From contig JAKAWN010000009.1 in the NCBI GenBank assembly GCA_021827245.1, positions 1-40,576 on the forward strand: DNA of 40,576 nt, given 5' to 3'. The stretch comes from Acidobacteriota bacterium (lineage in GTDB: Bacteria; Acidobacteriota; Terriglobia; UBA7540). A program made the position numbers and the translations under genes. The notes below the pieces were generated by a model, which ran no database searches, had not been told where the DNA came from, and saw only the letters and a program-made list of their open reading frames with translations. This document shows positions 16,602 to 25,920 of this stretch, one piece after another. Position 1 is the first letter of the stretch. Each line of letters starts with the position of its first letter.

Positions 16602-17429
16602 CTAATAGAGCGGCCGGGGTTTAGAATCAGCAGGGGTCGCGAGCTTGCCGAGCGGTTCCAGAAACTCGCGGGCGCCGGCGGCCATCAGCCTCAGATCCGT
16701 ACTTGCCTGGAAGAAAAGAAATCCCTGTTCCATGTATTTCTTCATCAGGTCGGGGGTGCCGACTGGCGCACCGAGAACCTTGTTGTGCTTTCGCGCGGCC
16801 CTTACAATTTCCGCGAGGGCCTCCTGAACGCGGGGATGATCCTGCTTGCCGCGAAATCCCAGGGAAAACGAAAGATCGCTTGTGCCGATAAAGAGCACAT
16901 CCAGGCCTTCCGTCGCAGCGATGGCGTCAATATTTTCGACTGCCCTGGCCTCTTCGATGTTGACAATGACCATCACGTTCCTGTCAGCGAAATCGTGATA
17001 ACCTTCCGGCGCGGGCCAGCGAAAAGTGGCGAGTCCGGCGCCGGACCCTCGGCCGCCGAGTGGCGGATATCTGCACGCCGCAACAGCTTGGCGAGCCAGT
17101 TCGGGAGTACTGGTGAAGGGGAAAATCACGCCGAGCGCGCCGGAGTCCAGGACGCGCTTCGCCGTCCACAGTTCATTCACGGGAACGCGGGCAAAGGGGA
17201 CCGCGTTTAGTCCTCTCGTCGCCAGCACCATGTTTCGCAGCGTCTCGAGTGTGGTCGGGCTATGCTCCATCTCAATCCAGAGAAAATCGAAGCCCAGATT
17301 CGCCCCTTGGGCCGCTACCTCCACACTGGGTACCGTGATCGTCAATCCGACAACCGGCTTACCTTCGCGAAGCGATTTCTTGACCGGATTTTCCCATGAA
17401 GGGCCTAGCTCAGGGTGTTCTGGTGACAT
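16602..17429 (-). CDS. HpcH/HpaI-family class II aldolase
   Basis: A 275-residue protein of the HpcH/HpaI aldolase/citrate lyase beta superfamily. Signs are GFDFLWIEMEHSP near residue 50, ARVPVNELWTAKRVLDSGALGVIFPF around 80-105, the GRGSG loop, NIEEARAVENIDAIAATEGLDVLFIGTSDLS (metal-binding Glu and Asp) around 155-190, and GAPVGTP. The family cleaves or forms 2-keto-3-deoxy or 4-hydroxy-2-oxo acids to pyruvate plus aldehyde with a divalent metal. The true substrate cannot be told. It stands alone, downstream of ftsH on the same strand with about 215 bases between. Confidence 0.88.
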   Translation of the reverse strand: MSPEHPELGPSWENPVKKSLREGKPVVGLTITVPSVEVAAQGANLGFDFLWIEMEHSPTTLETLRNMVLATRGLNAVPFARVPVNELWTAKRVLDSGALGVIFPFTSTPELARQAVAACRYPPLGGRGSGAGLATFRWPAPEGYHDFADRNVMVIVNIEEARAVENIDAIAATEGLDVLFIGTSDLSFSLGFRGKQDHPRVQEALAEIVRAARKHNKVLGAPVGTPDLMKKYMEQGFLFFQASTDLRLMAAGAREFLEPLGKLATPADSKPRPLY

Positions 17430-17645
17430 GTCAGGAGACCGTCCTTAGGACTGCGATGCTGGCGCTTGGCAATCTTTATTCGACCGATCGACAAATGCCT
17501 GCTCCAATGCTTGCGGAACGGACCATGTGCCCCAACCGCATTCCTGGAGAGAGCAATTATAAGGGGAGCTTCGCCCGTAAAGGGAAAAAGATTTTGGCGA
17601 GCCAACGCACTCGGTGGCAACAATCAGGGCAGATTCGCAGAAAAA

Positions 17646-19559
17646 TCACGCAGGCTGCGGCCGTTCCCGGCCCGGCACGCTTCCTCCAGAAGGCTGAGGT
17701 TTCAGCACTTCCGTTGTTTCCTCTTCGCCAGGCTTGGCCGCAGGCGCAGGACGAACCAGTTCAGGAAGCGGCTTGTTTTCGATCAACAGTTTCATTTCGT
17801 TGGCATCGAGAATCTCACGGACAAGGAGTGTTTCTGCGATGCGAATCAGCACATCTCGGTGGGTGTTGAGAATGTCTTTGGCACGCTGGTAGCCGGTTGT
17901 CACGAACTTCTTCACTTCCTGATCGATCTTGATTGCCGTATCTTCGCTGAAGTCGCGCTGCGTAGCCAGATCTCTCCCCAGGAAGATTTCCTGCTGGTTC
18001 TTGCCGAAGGCAAGCGGACCGAGGTCTGACATGCCAAACTCACAAACCATTCGTCGGGCAATGCTGGTGGCCTGCTCGATATCATTCCCGGCGCCAGTGG
18101 TAATGTGGTTGAGGAAAAGCTCTTCAGCCACGCGGCCCCCCATCATGATGGCAAGCTGCGCTTCAAGGAAATCCCGCGTGTAAGTGTGCTTGTCATCCAG
18201 CGGCAACTGCATGGTTACGCCGAGAGCCATCCCGCGCGGAATAATCGTTACTTTGTGGAGGGGGTCTGCATTCGGCAGCATAGAAGCGACGAGAGCATGG
18301 CCTGCTTCGTGGTAGGCGGTGTTGCGCTTTTCGTCGTCGGAAAGGATCATGGACCTCCGCTCCGGGCCCATCAGAACCTTATCCTTCGCCGTTTCCATGT
18401 CCAGCATGCTCACCTGCTTGCGGTTCTGGCGTGCGGCCAGCAACGCTCCTTCGTTCACGAGGTTGGCAAGGTCAGCGCCGGAAAAGCCTGGCGTCCCGCG
18501 CGCCAGCACAGGAAGGTCCACGTCTTCAGCCAACGGAATTTTCTTAGTGTGGACTTTCAGAATCGCCTCACGGCCTTTGACGTCCGGCCTCGGGACAACC
18601 ACGCGACGGTCGAAGCGGCCAGGACGGAGCAACGCCGGGTCGAGGACATCGGGCCGGTTGGTTGCCGCAATCAGGATCACGCCTTCATTGGATTCAAACC
18701 CATCCATTTCGACAAGCAACTGATTCAGCGTCTGTTCGCGCTCGTCGTGGCCGCCACCCAGGCCGGCGCCACGGTGTCGGCCCACAGCGTCAATTTCATC
18801 GATGAAGATAATGCACGGAGCGTTCTTTTTGCCCTGCTCAAAAAGATCACGGACGCGCGATGCGCCAACTCCTACGAACATTTCCACGAAATCTGACCCG
18901 GAGATTGAAAAGAAGGGAACGTTGGCTTCTCCTGCAATTGCGCGAGCCAGTAAGGTTTTCCCCGTTCCAGGCGGGCCAACCAGAAGAACGCCTTTAGGAA
19001 TGCGTCCCCCCAATTTCTGGAACTTCTGGGGTTCCCTCAGGAAATCGATGATTTCCTGCAGTTCGTCTTTAGCCTCCTGCACACCGGCAACGTCCTTGAA
19101 TGTTATTTTTTTGTGCTGTGTTGACAATAATCGGGCACGGCTTTTCCCGAAGGAGAGGGCCTTGTTACCCCCACTCTGCATCTGCCGCATGAAGAAAATC
19201 CAGAGGCCGATCAGGAGAATCAGCGGAAGCCCATTGGCCAGCCAGGTCACCCAGGAACTGCCGGATTCGCTCTTAACCGTAACCTTGACATCCTTGGCCA
19301 GAAGATCTTTATAGAGGTCAGGATAATTTGCAGGGATCGTGGTCTTGAACTTCTCATTGTCTTTCTTGAGAACCCCTGTAACGTCAGTCCCTGCAATCGT
19401 CACTTCCTGAACGTTGCCACCGTCGACCTGGTTGACGAACTGCGTAAAAGTATAATTGCTGACACGCTCGCCCGTGCTCGAACGCACGACGGCCCAGATC
19501 AGTAACGCGGTGACGACCATCACCACCCAGAAAATTATGTTCTTGACCGCCGAATTCAC
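17646..19559 (-). CDS. ftsH: ATP-dependent zinc metalloprotease FtsH
   Basis: A 637-residue membrane-bound AAA+ protease that degrades misfolded and regulatory membrane or cytosolic proteins. Helix 1 is at residues 7-25 and helix 2 at about 107-125, flanking a small periplasmic domain. The AAA domain has Walker A GPPGTGKT near 195, Walker [12 protein letters not shown] near 250, and RPGRFDR in the second region of homology. The protease domain has HEAGH near 418. The start is GTG at 19559, preceded by GGGAGG. It follows tilS on the same strand, a frequent pairing, with 150 bases between them. Confidence 0.98.
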   Translation of the reverse strand: MNSAVKNIIFWVVMVVTALLIWAVVRSSTGERVSNYTFTQFVNQVDGGNVQEVTIAGTDVTGVLKKDNEKFKTTIPANYPDLYKDLLAKDVKVTVKSESGSSWVTWLANGLPLILLIGLWIFFMRQMQSGGNKALSFGKSRARLLSTQHKKITFKDVAGVQEAKDELQEIIDFLREPQKFQKLGGRIPKGVLLVGPPGTGKTLLARAIAGEANVPFFSISGSDFVEMFVGVGASRVRDLFEQGKKNAPCIIFIDEIDAVGRHRGAGLGGGHDEREQTLNQLLVEMDGFESNEGVILIAATNRPDVLDPALLRPGRFDRRVVVPRPDVKGREAILKVHTKKIPLAEDVDLPVLARGTPGFSGADLANLVNEGALLAARQNRKQVSMLDMETAKDKVLMGPERRSMILSDDEKRNTAYHEAGHALVASMLPNADPLHKVTIIPRGMALGVTMQLPLDDKHTYTRDFLEAQLAIMMGGRVAEELFLNHITTGAGNDIEQATSIARRMVCEFGMSDLGPLAFGKNQQEIFLGRDLATQRDFSEDTAIKIDQEVKKFVTTGYQRAKDILNTHRDVLIRIAETLLVREILDANEMKLLIENKPLPELVRPAPAAKPGEEETTEVLKPQPSGGSVPGRERPQPA

Positions 19560-19709
19560 GATATTACCTCCCGCTCCAAACTCGGGAAGAGTTGTATCCG
19601 CTTGCCCCTACAATATAGATGCACGCCGCAGCTTCTTAGTCTCGCACAAGCAATTGACTGAGCGCTTCCCCCCGCTCTCAGATAAGATTACTCTTTCTCG
19701 CTCCCCCCA

Positions 19710-21119
19710 CTACGCTAAGCGACTTTCTAGAATCAGCAGAACTTTGCTGCTCTCTTTTTGTGCCGCAGACCATCCGGCTGCCGGAAAGCCACGGACACAC
19801 AAAATCCCCTTTTCGCTATCCACTACCGGCCAGAGCGCCCGCTCTGCAAGCGGAATTCGGCTTTGCCTGAAGAGTTCCTTTACTTTCACAGGCTTCTGGA
19901 AGCCCAAAGGACAGTAGCGGTCCCCTTGGCGCCAATTCCGAAGAACCAAACGTGCCGGTAATCTTAGCGGGTCTAATCTCGGCCACTCGAAATTATTATA
20001 TCCCCTATCGATCACTTCCGCGCCAACAATTTTGAAGCTGACTCTTCTCCCGATCTCTCTCGCCGAAATCGTGCAAGGAACCACAACTTCGTAGACGAAT
20101 TGCGAAGGTTTCTCGTTACTGACCTGAGGCGAGAGGGTCAGCCATTCGAAATCCGTTCGCGCGGCCAGGCCTCGCGGCAACTGCAGCATCTTGCCGCTTT
20201 GCGTCTCCAGGGCAAAGCGGTAAAGGGCTTCGATATGGCGGTGCGTGATGCCTTCGAGACTGCTTCCTGCGCTGCGGATCATCTGCCGGAGAACTCGACG
20301 CGCCAGCCCGGGGGGCATGCTGGCCACTACACGCCGGGAGATTTTTTCGGCGGCTCCCTCACGCAATCGCCACGCCACGGCCAGTTCTCTAGCCTGGAGC
20401 TCCAGATAAGCCTCATCGTCACGGGCTCTGCCCGCGAGTTCGCTCAGCAGCCTCTTGAGTTCCGGATTGTATTCCTTTTCCAGCATCGGCAGCAGTTCCA
20501 GCCGTACCCTGTTGCGCCGGAAGCGCATGTCCTGGTTGGTTGAATCAACACGGAACGCGAGGTCTCGTTTACTGATCTCTTCCTCGATCTCGGCGCGAGT
20601 CAGGCTTAAAAAAGGGCGGATCACGCTGTTCTGAAAGCGGGCATGAATGCCGCCCAGGCCCCTGGTTCCGGTACCGCGCAGAATGTGAAGGAGAACAGTC
20701 TCCGCCTGATCGTCAAGGGTATGGGCGGTCGCAACCTTATCGACTTTCCCCTGGCGGACAAGTCCAAGGAAGAAGCGGTAACGAAGATCCCGCGCGGTGG
20801 CCTCCAGATTCCGCCGCCGTTTGCGGGCTTCCTCCGCCACTCGGGCCTCACCGCGGAAAAACGGGACGCCGTAGCGCACGGAAAGGTTCCGGACAAAGCG
20901 TTCATCTTCATCAGACTCAGCGGAACGCAAGTGATGGTTAAAATGAATCACCGCCGCCTGGAATCCCAGGTCGCCCGCCAGCCGAACCATAAAATCCAGC
21001 AGTAAGACCGAGTCCACTCCTCCCGAAACGGCTACTCCAACTCGCTCACCGGGGCGAAAGAACTGCTCCCTTCGCATTTCCGCGAGCCACCGGTTGCAAA
21101 GTTTCGTCGCATACGGCAT
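19710..21119 (-). CDS. tilS: tRNA(Ile)-lysidine synthase TilS
   Basis: A 469-residue enzyme that converts C34 of tRNA-Ile(CAU) to lysidine, changing decoding from AUG to AUA. The PP-loop ATP-binding motif AVSGGVDSVLLLDF is near residue 27, HFNHHLRS and the HTLDDQAETVLLHILRGTG motif follow, and a middle TilS substrate domain and a C-terminal domain (RNWRQGDRYCPLGFQ) complete it. The ATG at 21119 (MPYATKL) was chosen because the open frame beyond it, up to 21371, only translates palindromic repeat DNA. Confidence 0.94.
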   Translation of the reverse strand: MPYATKLCNRWLAEMRREQFFRPGERVGVAVSGGVDSVLLLDFMVRLAGDLGFQAAVIHFNHHLRSAESDEDERFVRNLSVRYGVPFFRGEARVAEEARKRRRNLEATARDLRYRFFLGLVRQGKVDKVATAHTLDDQAETVLLHILRGTGTRGLGGIHARFQNSVIRPFLSLTRAEIEEEISKRDLAFRVDSTNQDMRFRRNRVRLELLPMLEKEYNPELKRLLSELAGRARDDEAYLELQARELAVAWRLREGAAEKISRRVVASMPPGLARRVLRQMIRSAGSSLEGITHRHIEALYRFALETQSGKMLQLPRGLAARTDFEWLTLSPQVSNEKPSQFVYEVVVPCTISAREIGRRVSFKIVGAEVIDRGYNNFEWPRLDPLRLPARLVLRNWRQGDRYCPLGFQKPVKVKELFRQSRIPLAERALWPVVDSEKGILCVRGFPAAGWSAAQKESSKVLLILESRLA

Positions 21120-21262
21120 GGGATTAATCTGCCGCAATTGTAACACCTCACGCCAGACGGTGGCAGAAAGGCTCGCTGTATAATTCTCCGGCCCAGCGGA
21201 TGCAGGAAGTGGTGTGGTATGGGCGGCCGCGGCTGGCGCATCGCCGGTTTTGTGTCCGCGGG

Positions 21263-21368
21263 TTTTCTCTGTGTCCTCCGTGCCTCGCAAGCTTTCACAC
21301 AGAGCGCACGGAGCGACTCTGTGGCCTCTGTGTTGGAGCTTTTCACACCACACAGAGCACAGAGAAAA
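21263..21368. repeat. Palindromic repeat cluster (CACAGAG type)
   Basis: An outer perfect inverted repeat (TTTTCTCTGTG at 21263-21273 and CACAGAGAAAA at 21358-21368) encloses an inner pair (ACACAGAG at 21297-21304 and CTCTGTGT at 21326-21333), plus further CACAGAG/CTCTGTG copies. Such four-arm CTCTGTGT-rich palindromes occur as dispersed intergenic repeats in several environmental bacteria. It lies about 140 bases upstream of the tilS start and is read as false coding sequence in both directions. Confidence 0.7.
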
Positions 21369-21745
21369 CAATACGGCGGGCGACGCATCGCGGTTTCGGT
21401 GATGCGCGCGATCCCGCGAGAGCGGAATTCAGGACATTCCTCAAAATTTCAGGACATCCGGGGCTATCCTCAACAAACGCAAGAGATAGGGTTTCACAAG
21501 GTGGAACAATGCGGACGCAAAACCGTGGCCGCAAAACGCGGTATTTTCGCGCTGGCAGTAAAGGTGCGAGACAACTCTTGCCTCTTCGCGGTCGCGACGC
21601 AACGCCTTGTTTTCAGTAAACAAGCCGTACTGCGTCTGGGCAGTTGCAATGAGGCAGGGGGAGTGCGGCTTTCGATTCGAGGCGTCAACAGCGGTTCTGC
21701 GGCTACACCTGGCAAAAAAATGGGGAAAGTCCTGACGGAATTTGC

Positions 21746-21774
21746 TTGACAAATGTCGGCTATCATGCTAGTCT
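21746..21774 (+). promoter_or_regulatory. Sigma70-type promoter with no clear gene
   Basis: A perfect -35 TTGACA (21746-21751) is followed after 17 bases by TAGTCT (21769-21774), preceded by TGC as in extended -10 promoters. Just downstream is a GC hairpin (GCGGGC, loop CGGAAA, GCCCGC at about 21788-21805). The predicted transcript enters the repeat tract and pseudopilin remnant. Confidence 0.5.
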
Positions 21775-21930
21775 GTGAGATACGGATGCGGGCCGGAAAG
21801 CCCGCGAAGAATTATGCATTGGGATCAACAAACACAGTCTGCGCGGACTATGAAATACGACGTAACTTATTGAAGAATATAGGACGATAAACAAGGCCGC
21901 AAAAATGGGACAAAAAAATACGTTTTTTCA

Positions 21931-22074
21931 AAAACGAACCGGAGAAATTAATGAAAACAAAGGATCGGGATGCAAAAACGAACCGAAACGAACCTGAAAA
22001 CGAAGCGGAGAAGTTGTTGAAAACATTAGAGTGCATAAAAAACGAACCGGAACGAACCGAAAAACGAACCGAAG
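21931..22074 (+). repeat. A-rich repeat with AAAACGAACCG core
   Basis: A 28-base unit occurs at 21931-21958 and, matching at 24 of 28 positions, at 21997-22024. The core AAAACGAACCG also starts at 21975, 22039 and 22061. In one frame it translates into a run of Asn-Glu-Pro-rich motifs (NRNEPENEAEKLLKT) of about 40 residues. Period and frame suggest either a peptide-repeat relic or a non-coding dispersed repeat; I favour the latter because the frame soon runs into unrelated sequence. Confidence 0.6.
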
Positions 22075-22114
22075 CTTTGCCGCAAATGTCCCCCTGCCTC
22101 TGCCTAGCCCCTTT

Positions 22115-22267
22115 GTGGCAAGAGAGGTCCCGCCGAAAGACGATCTCTTCACCCTGCGCCAGATGATCAACCACTACACGCCCGGCAACCACAATCCGCC
22201 GGAATCGCTCAAAAACCTGGTGAAGTCCGGCTACCTCTCGGGAAGCCTGCCCGTCGATCCCTTTAGC
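22115..22267 (+). pseudogene. Type IV pilin/GspG-like pseudopilin remnant
   Basis: About 50 residues in one frame, REVPPKDDLFTLRQMINHY then PPESLKNLVKSGYL and LPVDPFS, follow the post-helix segment of type II secretion pseudopilins (which read AREAVLKDDL, R-x-AI-x-Y, PQSL-x-DLV-x-GYL, IP-x-DPF). The N-terminal methylated hydrophobic helix is absent, replaced by the A-rich repeat, and after DPF the frame turns into unrelated sequence. Thus a fragment of a pseudopilin gene, not functional. Confidence 0.55.
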
Positions 22268-22451
22268 TTCTGCGCCTTGGCTGTCGATCTGCGGCTCGGC
22301 AGGAGGCGTGCGGGCAATGTTGGCGGCAACGGCGCGGTGAATGGCTTACGCCTTCTCTGTTCCGATGCGTATGCCTGCGGGGCGCGAAACTGTGCTTTCA
22401 CCGCTTGCGCGGGGACTGGGGAGTAAACCAGAATGGTAACCGGAGGCGCTG

Positions 22452-23432
22452 ATGAGGATCATTGCACTGGAAGAGCATTACCGCAGCAAAGCGATTGCGG
22501 GCACGATAAGCCCGGACCGTGCCTATCTGCAGCCGGCGCATGCCACTGCGGAAGAGTTTGCAAAGCGGCTGGCCCGGTTGGATGAACTGGGTGACGTGCG
22601 GATTGCCGATATGGATGCCGCGGGCATTGACCTGCAGGTGCTCTCGCACACGGTGCCTTCGGTGGAGGCGGTTGAACCCGCCCGCGCCGCAGACGTGGCC
22701 CGGCGCATCAACGACGAGGCGGCGGAAGCCGTTAGCCGGCATCCCAAGCGCCTGGCCGCGTTTGCCGCGTTGCCGGTTGCAGATCCGGCTGCCGCCGCGC
22801 AGGAACTGGAGCGCACGGTGCGGCAGTTGGGCTTCAAAGGAGCGTTGATCAACGGCATGTGCCAGGGGCGCTTTCTCGACGATCCCTTCTTTTCGCCCCT
22901 GCTGGAGTGCGCTGAATCGCTCGCCGTCCCGCTCTACCTTCATCCCGCGCCGCCTCCGGTAGCGGTTCAGGAAGCCTACTACGCTGGGCTCGAATCGGGG
23001 CTGGCCCGCATGCTCTCCACAGCGGGCTGGGGCTGGCACGTCGAGGCGGGCCTGCACGTTCTGCGCATGATCGCGACCGGCGTCTTTGACCGCTTTCCCA
23101 GGCTGCAGGTCATCGTCGGCCACATGGGTGAGATGATTCCTTTCTTCCTGGCGCGCTCGGCCGGCGTGCTCCAGCCCTTCACCAAAGGCCTCGCAAAACC
23201 CTTTGCCGATTACGTGCGCGAGAACGTCCACATCACCACCAGCGGCATCTTCACCGTCCCGCCGCTGATGCTGGCGCTCCAGGTGATGGGCCCGGACCGC
23301 GTCATGTTTTCGGTGGATTATCCTTACAGCACCAACCAGCAGGGCTGGGAATTCCTCGACCAACTCAGCCTCGCCCCGGCCGATTTCGAAAAACTCACCC
23401 ATGCCAACGCCGAACGCCTGCTGCACATTTAG
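22452..23432 (+). CDS. Amidohydrolase-2 family metal-dependent hydrolase/decarboxylase
   Basis: A 326-residue TIM-barrel protein of the ACMSD-like (amidohydrolase 2) family. The N-terminal metal site is in ALEEHY (residues 5-10). LYLHPAPPP (about 163-171) gives the next His, VIVGHMGEMIPFFLAR (about 218-233) the third, and MFSVDYPY (about 284-291) the catalytic Asp. Members include gamma-resorcylate and 2,3-dihydroxybenzoate decarboxylases and ACMS decarboxylase, so decarboxylation or hydrolysis of an aromatic acid is likely but the substrate is unknown. An antisense frame is open along the whole gene, a result of its high GC. The gene seems to stand alone. Confidence 0.88.
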   Translation: MRIIALEEHYRSKAIAGTISPDRAYLQPAHATAEEFAKRLARLDELGDVRIADMDAAGIDLQVLSHTVPSVEAVEPARAADVARRINDEAAEAVSRHPKRLAAFAALPVADPAAAAQELERTVRQLGFKGALINGMCQGRFLDDPFFSPLLECAESLAVPLYLHPAPPPVAVQEAYYAGLESGLARMLSTAGWGWHVEAGLHVLRMIATGVFDRFPRLQVIVGHMGEMIPFFLARSAGVLQPFTKGLAKPFADYVRENVHITTSGIFTVPPLMLALQVMGPDRVMFSVDYPYSTNQQGWEFLDQLSLAPADFEKLTHANAERLLHI

Positions 23433-23440
23433 CAGCAGGC
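23416..23440 (+). other. Hairpin spanning the amidohydrolase stop codon
   Basis: GCCTGCTG and CAGCAGGC are inverted around the stop codon region (TAG at 23430-23432). No T-run follows, so it is not a standard intrinsic terminator; it could protect the transcript 3' end. The next 290 bases (to 23729) hold no gene that I can see. Confidence 0.35.
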
Positions 23441-23729
23441 CACCCTGCCGGTTCCTGGGAGCCGACGCCATTATGGAATCACAACCGGAGGACCACGTTA
23501 CTCACTCAAGGCTATTCCGGCAATTTGCAATTGGTAATCTGTAATTTTTGCGGTATTTTGGTGGTGTTGATTTCGGGATGATTGGGGACGGAACATATCG
23601 CAGACAGTGCGATCGATGCATCACCGGCGGTTCATTATCGGAGCCGAAGAGGGCTGATCATTCCCGGGTATAAAGGGGATCCGACGGGGCTTTATTTGTC
23701 AACAAACCGAGTGAGATGAAGGGAGAGCT

Positions 23730-24230
23730 ATGAAGAGAATATCCGTTGTCTTCATGATGTTGGTATTGATGACGGCCTGCACGGTCTTCGCTGCTCAGCC
23801 GCCTGCGGCTGGAGGGGCGAGAGGCATGCAGATGCGACACATGGGACCTCCACCTGCGACAGGCCCGATGCTCCACATTGCGAACGAGCTTGTCAACGCA
23901 ATCAATCACCAGGACGCCGCCGCACTCCAGAAGATGCTGGCGCCTGATGCAGTGTACCTCGATGAAGACGGCCATGCTCCACCGGCCCGGGCGTGGGTCC
24001 ACAAATTAACCACGGGCAAAAAAAACATCACCATTTCAGCAACTCATAGCCAGATGTGGGGCGATGCCGGGTGGGTTTCGTTCAATTACGACCTCACCGA
24101 AGAATATCAGGGCAAGCCCAAAACCCTGGTGGGAACGGCAGACCTCGTCTGTAGAAAAACGGACGGCAAGTGGGAAATTCAAATGATTCACGGAGCCTTG
24201 AAACAAACCGTCGCCGGCATTACGCAGTAG
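23730..24230 (+). CDS. Secreted SnoaL/NTF2-like (DUF4440-type) protein
   Basis: A 166-residue protein with a signal peptide (MKRIS, hydrophobic to about residue 21, AQ cleavage site; a Cys at 17 inside the hydrophobic run makes a lipoprotein possible but the lipobox is poor). After a Met/Pro/Gly-rich linker, residues about 50-158 show a SnoaL/NTF2-like cone fold: ANELVNAINHQDAAALQKML, DAVYLDEDG, GWVSFNYDLTEEYQ and DGKWEIQMIHGA. This fold is used by many small enzymes and binding proteins, so the ligand is unknown. GGGAGAGCT precedes the ATG. Confidence 0.8.
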   Translation: MKRISVVFMMLVLMTACTVFAAQPPAAGGARGMQMRHMGPPPATGPMLHIANELVNAINHQDAAALQKMLAPDAVYLDEDGHAPPARAWVHKLTTGKKNITISATHSQMWGDAGWVSFNYDLTEEYQGKPKTLVGTADLVCRKTDGKWEIQMIHGALKQTVAGITQ

Positions 24231-24304
24231 CGTGGTAGCGTGGCCCTCCGGTTCTGAGGTCCTCGTTTTTTCTTCAGCGTGTAGATTCTCTTTTGAAAGC
24301 AGGT

Positions 24305-24340
24305 AGCCGCTGCAGGGGTTTGTGTGCAGCGGGCTTTTTT
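24305..24340 (+). terminator. Intrinsic terminator after the SnoaL-like gene
   Basis: An 8-base stem (CCGCTGCA at 24307-24314, TGCAGCGG at 24325-24332) with a 10-base loop is followed by GCTTTTTT. It lies 75 bases after the SnoaL-like stop codon. Confidence 0.8.
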
Positions 24341-24579
24341 ACAGGGCCGTTGTCGCAGAAACTGATTCTAAATGGCCGCGGTCTGCTGATCTGAGTGGGT
24401 TATCGGGCAGCGCAGAACTCCTGGGAAGTGGAGCTTTGCGCTGCCCCATACCCGCAAAGGGTAAGTGTATGCGCCAGCCACGTTGCATGGGGGAGCTGGC
24501 CGGAGCGAAGACGTCGTAGTGTATACTGGAGCTTATCGTCGACGATGCCGCAACGGCGGCGGTGGCTTCCCCAAAACCG

Positions 24580-25911
24580 ATGGCGAATCACAGCAAGTGG
24601 AGTGGTATCCTTCGCATTTTCCTGTACCTTTTCATCACAGTTTTTGCCTTGATTCTGCTGACGTCGGTTCGTCCACACACGGGCGACGGTTTTATCCACC
24701 AGCTTGGAAAAAACTGCGCTCTGGTGGCATTCGTCATCATTGCGCTGCAGGTGGTTCTGGGGGCGCGCATCAAATGGATTGAGCGGCCTTTCGGGCTCGA
24801 CATGATTTTCCGCTACCACAAGGCGGCGGGGGTGATCGCGCTGTGTCTCATCTTCCTCCACGTCACGCTGGTTTCCTGGGGCACGGGGCACTGGTACCTG
24901 CTGAATTCACTCCATGTCGAATGGCCGGTGTGGCTGGGGCGGGTCGCACTGCTCGCTCTGCTGACAACGGTGGTTACGAGCCTGTGGCGGCGAAAACTGA
25001 ATATCGAGTTTGAAGCCTGGCGTGCGCTGCACAACAGCCTTTTTGTTGCCATCCTAACGCTGGGATTCATCCACAGTTTTACGATTGGCGGCGACCTGAC
25101 TGCTTCGGCCCTGCGGGTTTACTGGGTGGTGGCGCTGGCCGTGGCAGTGACAGTCTACCTTTTCCATAAGGCGATGCGGCCGGCGAGTCTGAAGCGTAAC
25201 GCTTATACCGTGACCGAGGTCCGGAAAGACGCCCCGAGGATCTGGACGATCCATCTTGCGCCGCCGGCTGGCCAGAGCGTTTTCCCTTACGCGCCCGGAC
25301 AATTCCAGTACATCACCTTCCGGCGGGGCAGAGGGCTGCCGGTGGAGGAGCACCACTGGACCATCTCTTCGACGCCCACGCGGCCTGGCATCGCTTCTAC
25401 CATCAAGGAAGTCGGCGACTTTACTTCCACCATCGGCCAGACACAGGTGGGCGACAAAGCGGACGTTGACGGACCCTATGGGCATTTTTCATACGTCTTT
25501 TATCCCGGAGAAGACGACCTGGTGTTCATCTGCGGCGGTATCGGCATCACTCCTTTCCTGGCCATGCTGCGCCACATGCACGATACGCGGGCGCGCAAAA
25601 AGGTGCTGCTGCTGTGGAGCAACCGGACCGAAGAGGAATTTGTGGCGCGCGAGGAACTGGAGCAGATCGCCCGCTCCGGCGTGCCGGAATTAAGAATCGT
25701 GCCCTTCCTGACCAAGGCCGGCAAGGAGTGGGAGGGCGAGCGGGGTCGCATCAGCAAGGCTGCCATCGCCAAGTATCTGGCGCCGCAGAACGAGACAATA
25801 AGAGGAGCCTACGTCTGCTGCCCGCCGGCGATGGCCAGGATCGTGATCCCGGCCCTCGAGGAGCTGGGGGTGCCGACGGAGCACATCCATGACGAAATGT
25901 TTTCGCTTTGA
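24580..25911 (+). CDS. Ferric reductase-like transmembrane flavocytochrome
   Basis: A 443-residue protein (start ATG at 24580; GTG at 24562 is also possible). The N-terminal half has about six membrane helices of the ferric reductase-like domain with His residues on helices (YHKAAGV, FLHVTLV, RALHNSLF, GFIHSF) placed to bind two b-hemes. The C-terminal half is a ferredoxin-NADP reductase-like module: FAD motif HHWTISSTPTR near 260, and NAD(P) motifs DLVFICGGIGITPFLAML near 310 and the final DEMFSL. It should move electrons from NAD(P)H via FAD and heme across the membrane to metal or oxygen. A small membrane gene follows 9 bases after its stop. Confidence 0.9.
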   Translation: MANHSKWSGILRIFLYLFITVFALILLTSVRPHTGDGFIHQLGKNCALVAFVIIALQVVLGARIKWIERPFGLDMIFRYHKAAGVIALCLIFLHVTLVSWGTGHWYLLNSLHVEWPVWLGRVALLALLTTVVTSLWRRKLNIEFEAWRALHNSLFVAILTLGFIHSFTIGGDLTASALRVYWVVALAVAVTVYLFHKAMRPASLKRNAYTVTEVRKDAPRIWTIHLAPPAGQSVFPYAPGQFQYITFRRGRGLPVEEHHWTISSTPTRPGIASTIKEVGDFTSTIGQTQVGDKADVDGPYGHFSYVFYPGEDDLVFICGGIGITPFLAMLRHMHDTRARKKVLLLWSNRTEEEFVAREELEQIARSGVPELRIVPFLTKAGKEWEGERGRISKAAIAKYLAPQNETIRGAYVCCPPAMARIVIPALEELGVPTEHIHDEMFSL

Positions 25912-25920
25912 GGAGGAGTT

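Noticed and set aside
16480..16605. Open segment after thiE reading TLGIRNLACKGILG and DWLAGLSEALESC
   Set aside because: It looks protein-like, but it is only about 34 codons, has no start or ribosome binding site and no family that I can name; possibly a gene end remnant.
21120..21371. N-terminal extension of TilS by 84 residues
   Set aside because: It translates CTCTGTG palindromes and precedes the conserved TilS start; the same motif gives equally open frames on the other strand.
22398..23471. Long minus-strand frame (357 codons) opposite the amidohydrolase
   Set aside because: Composition is of antisense type (Arg/Gln/His-rich), with no domain; the plus strand has a full family match with metal residues.
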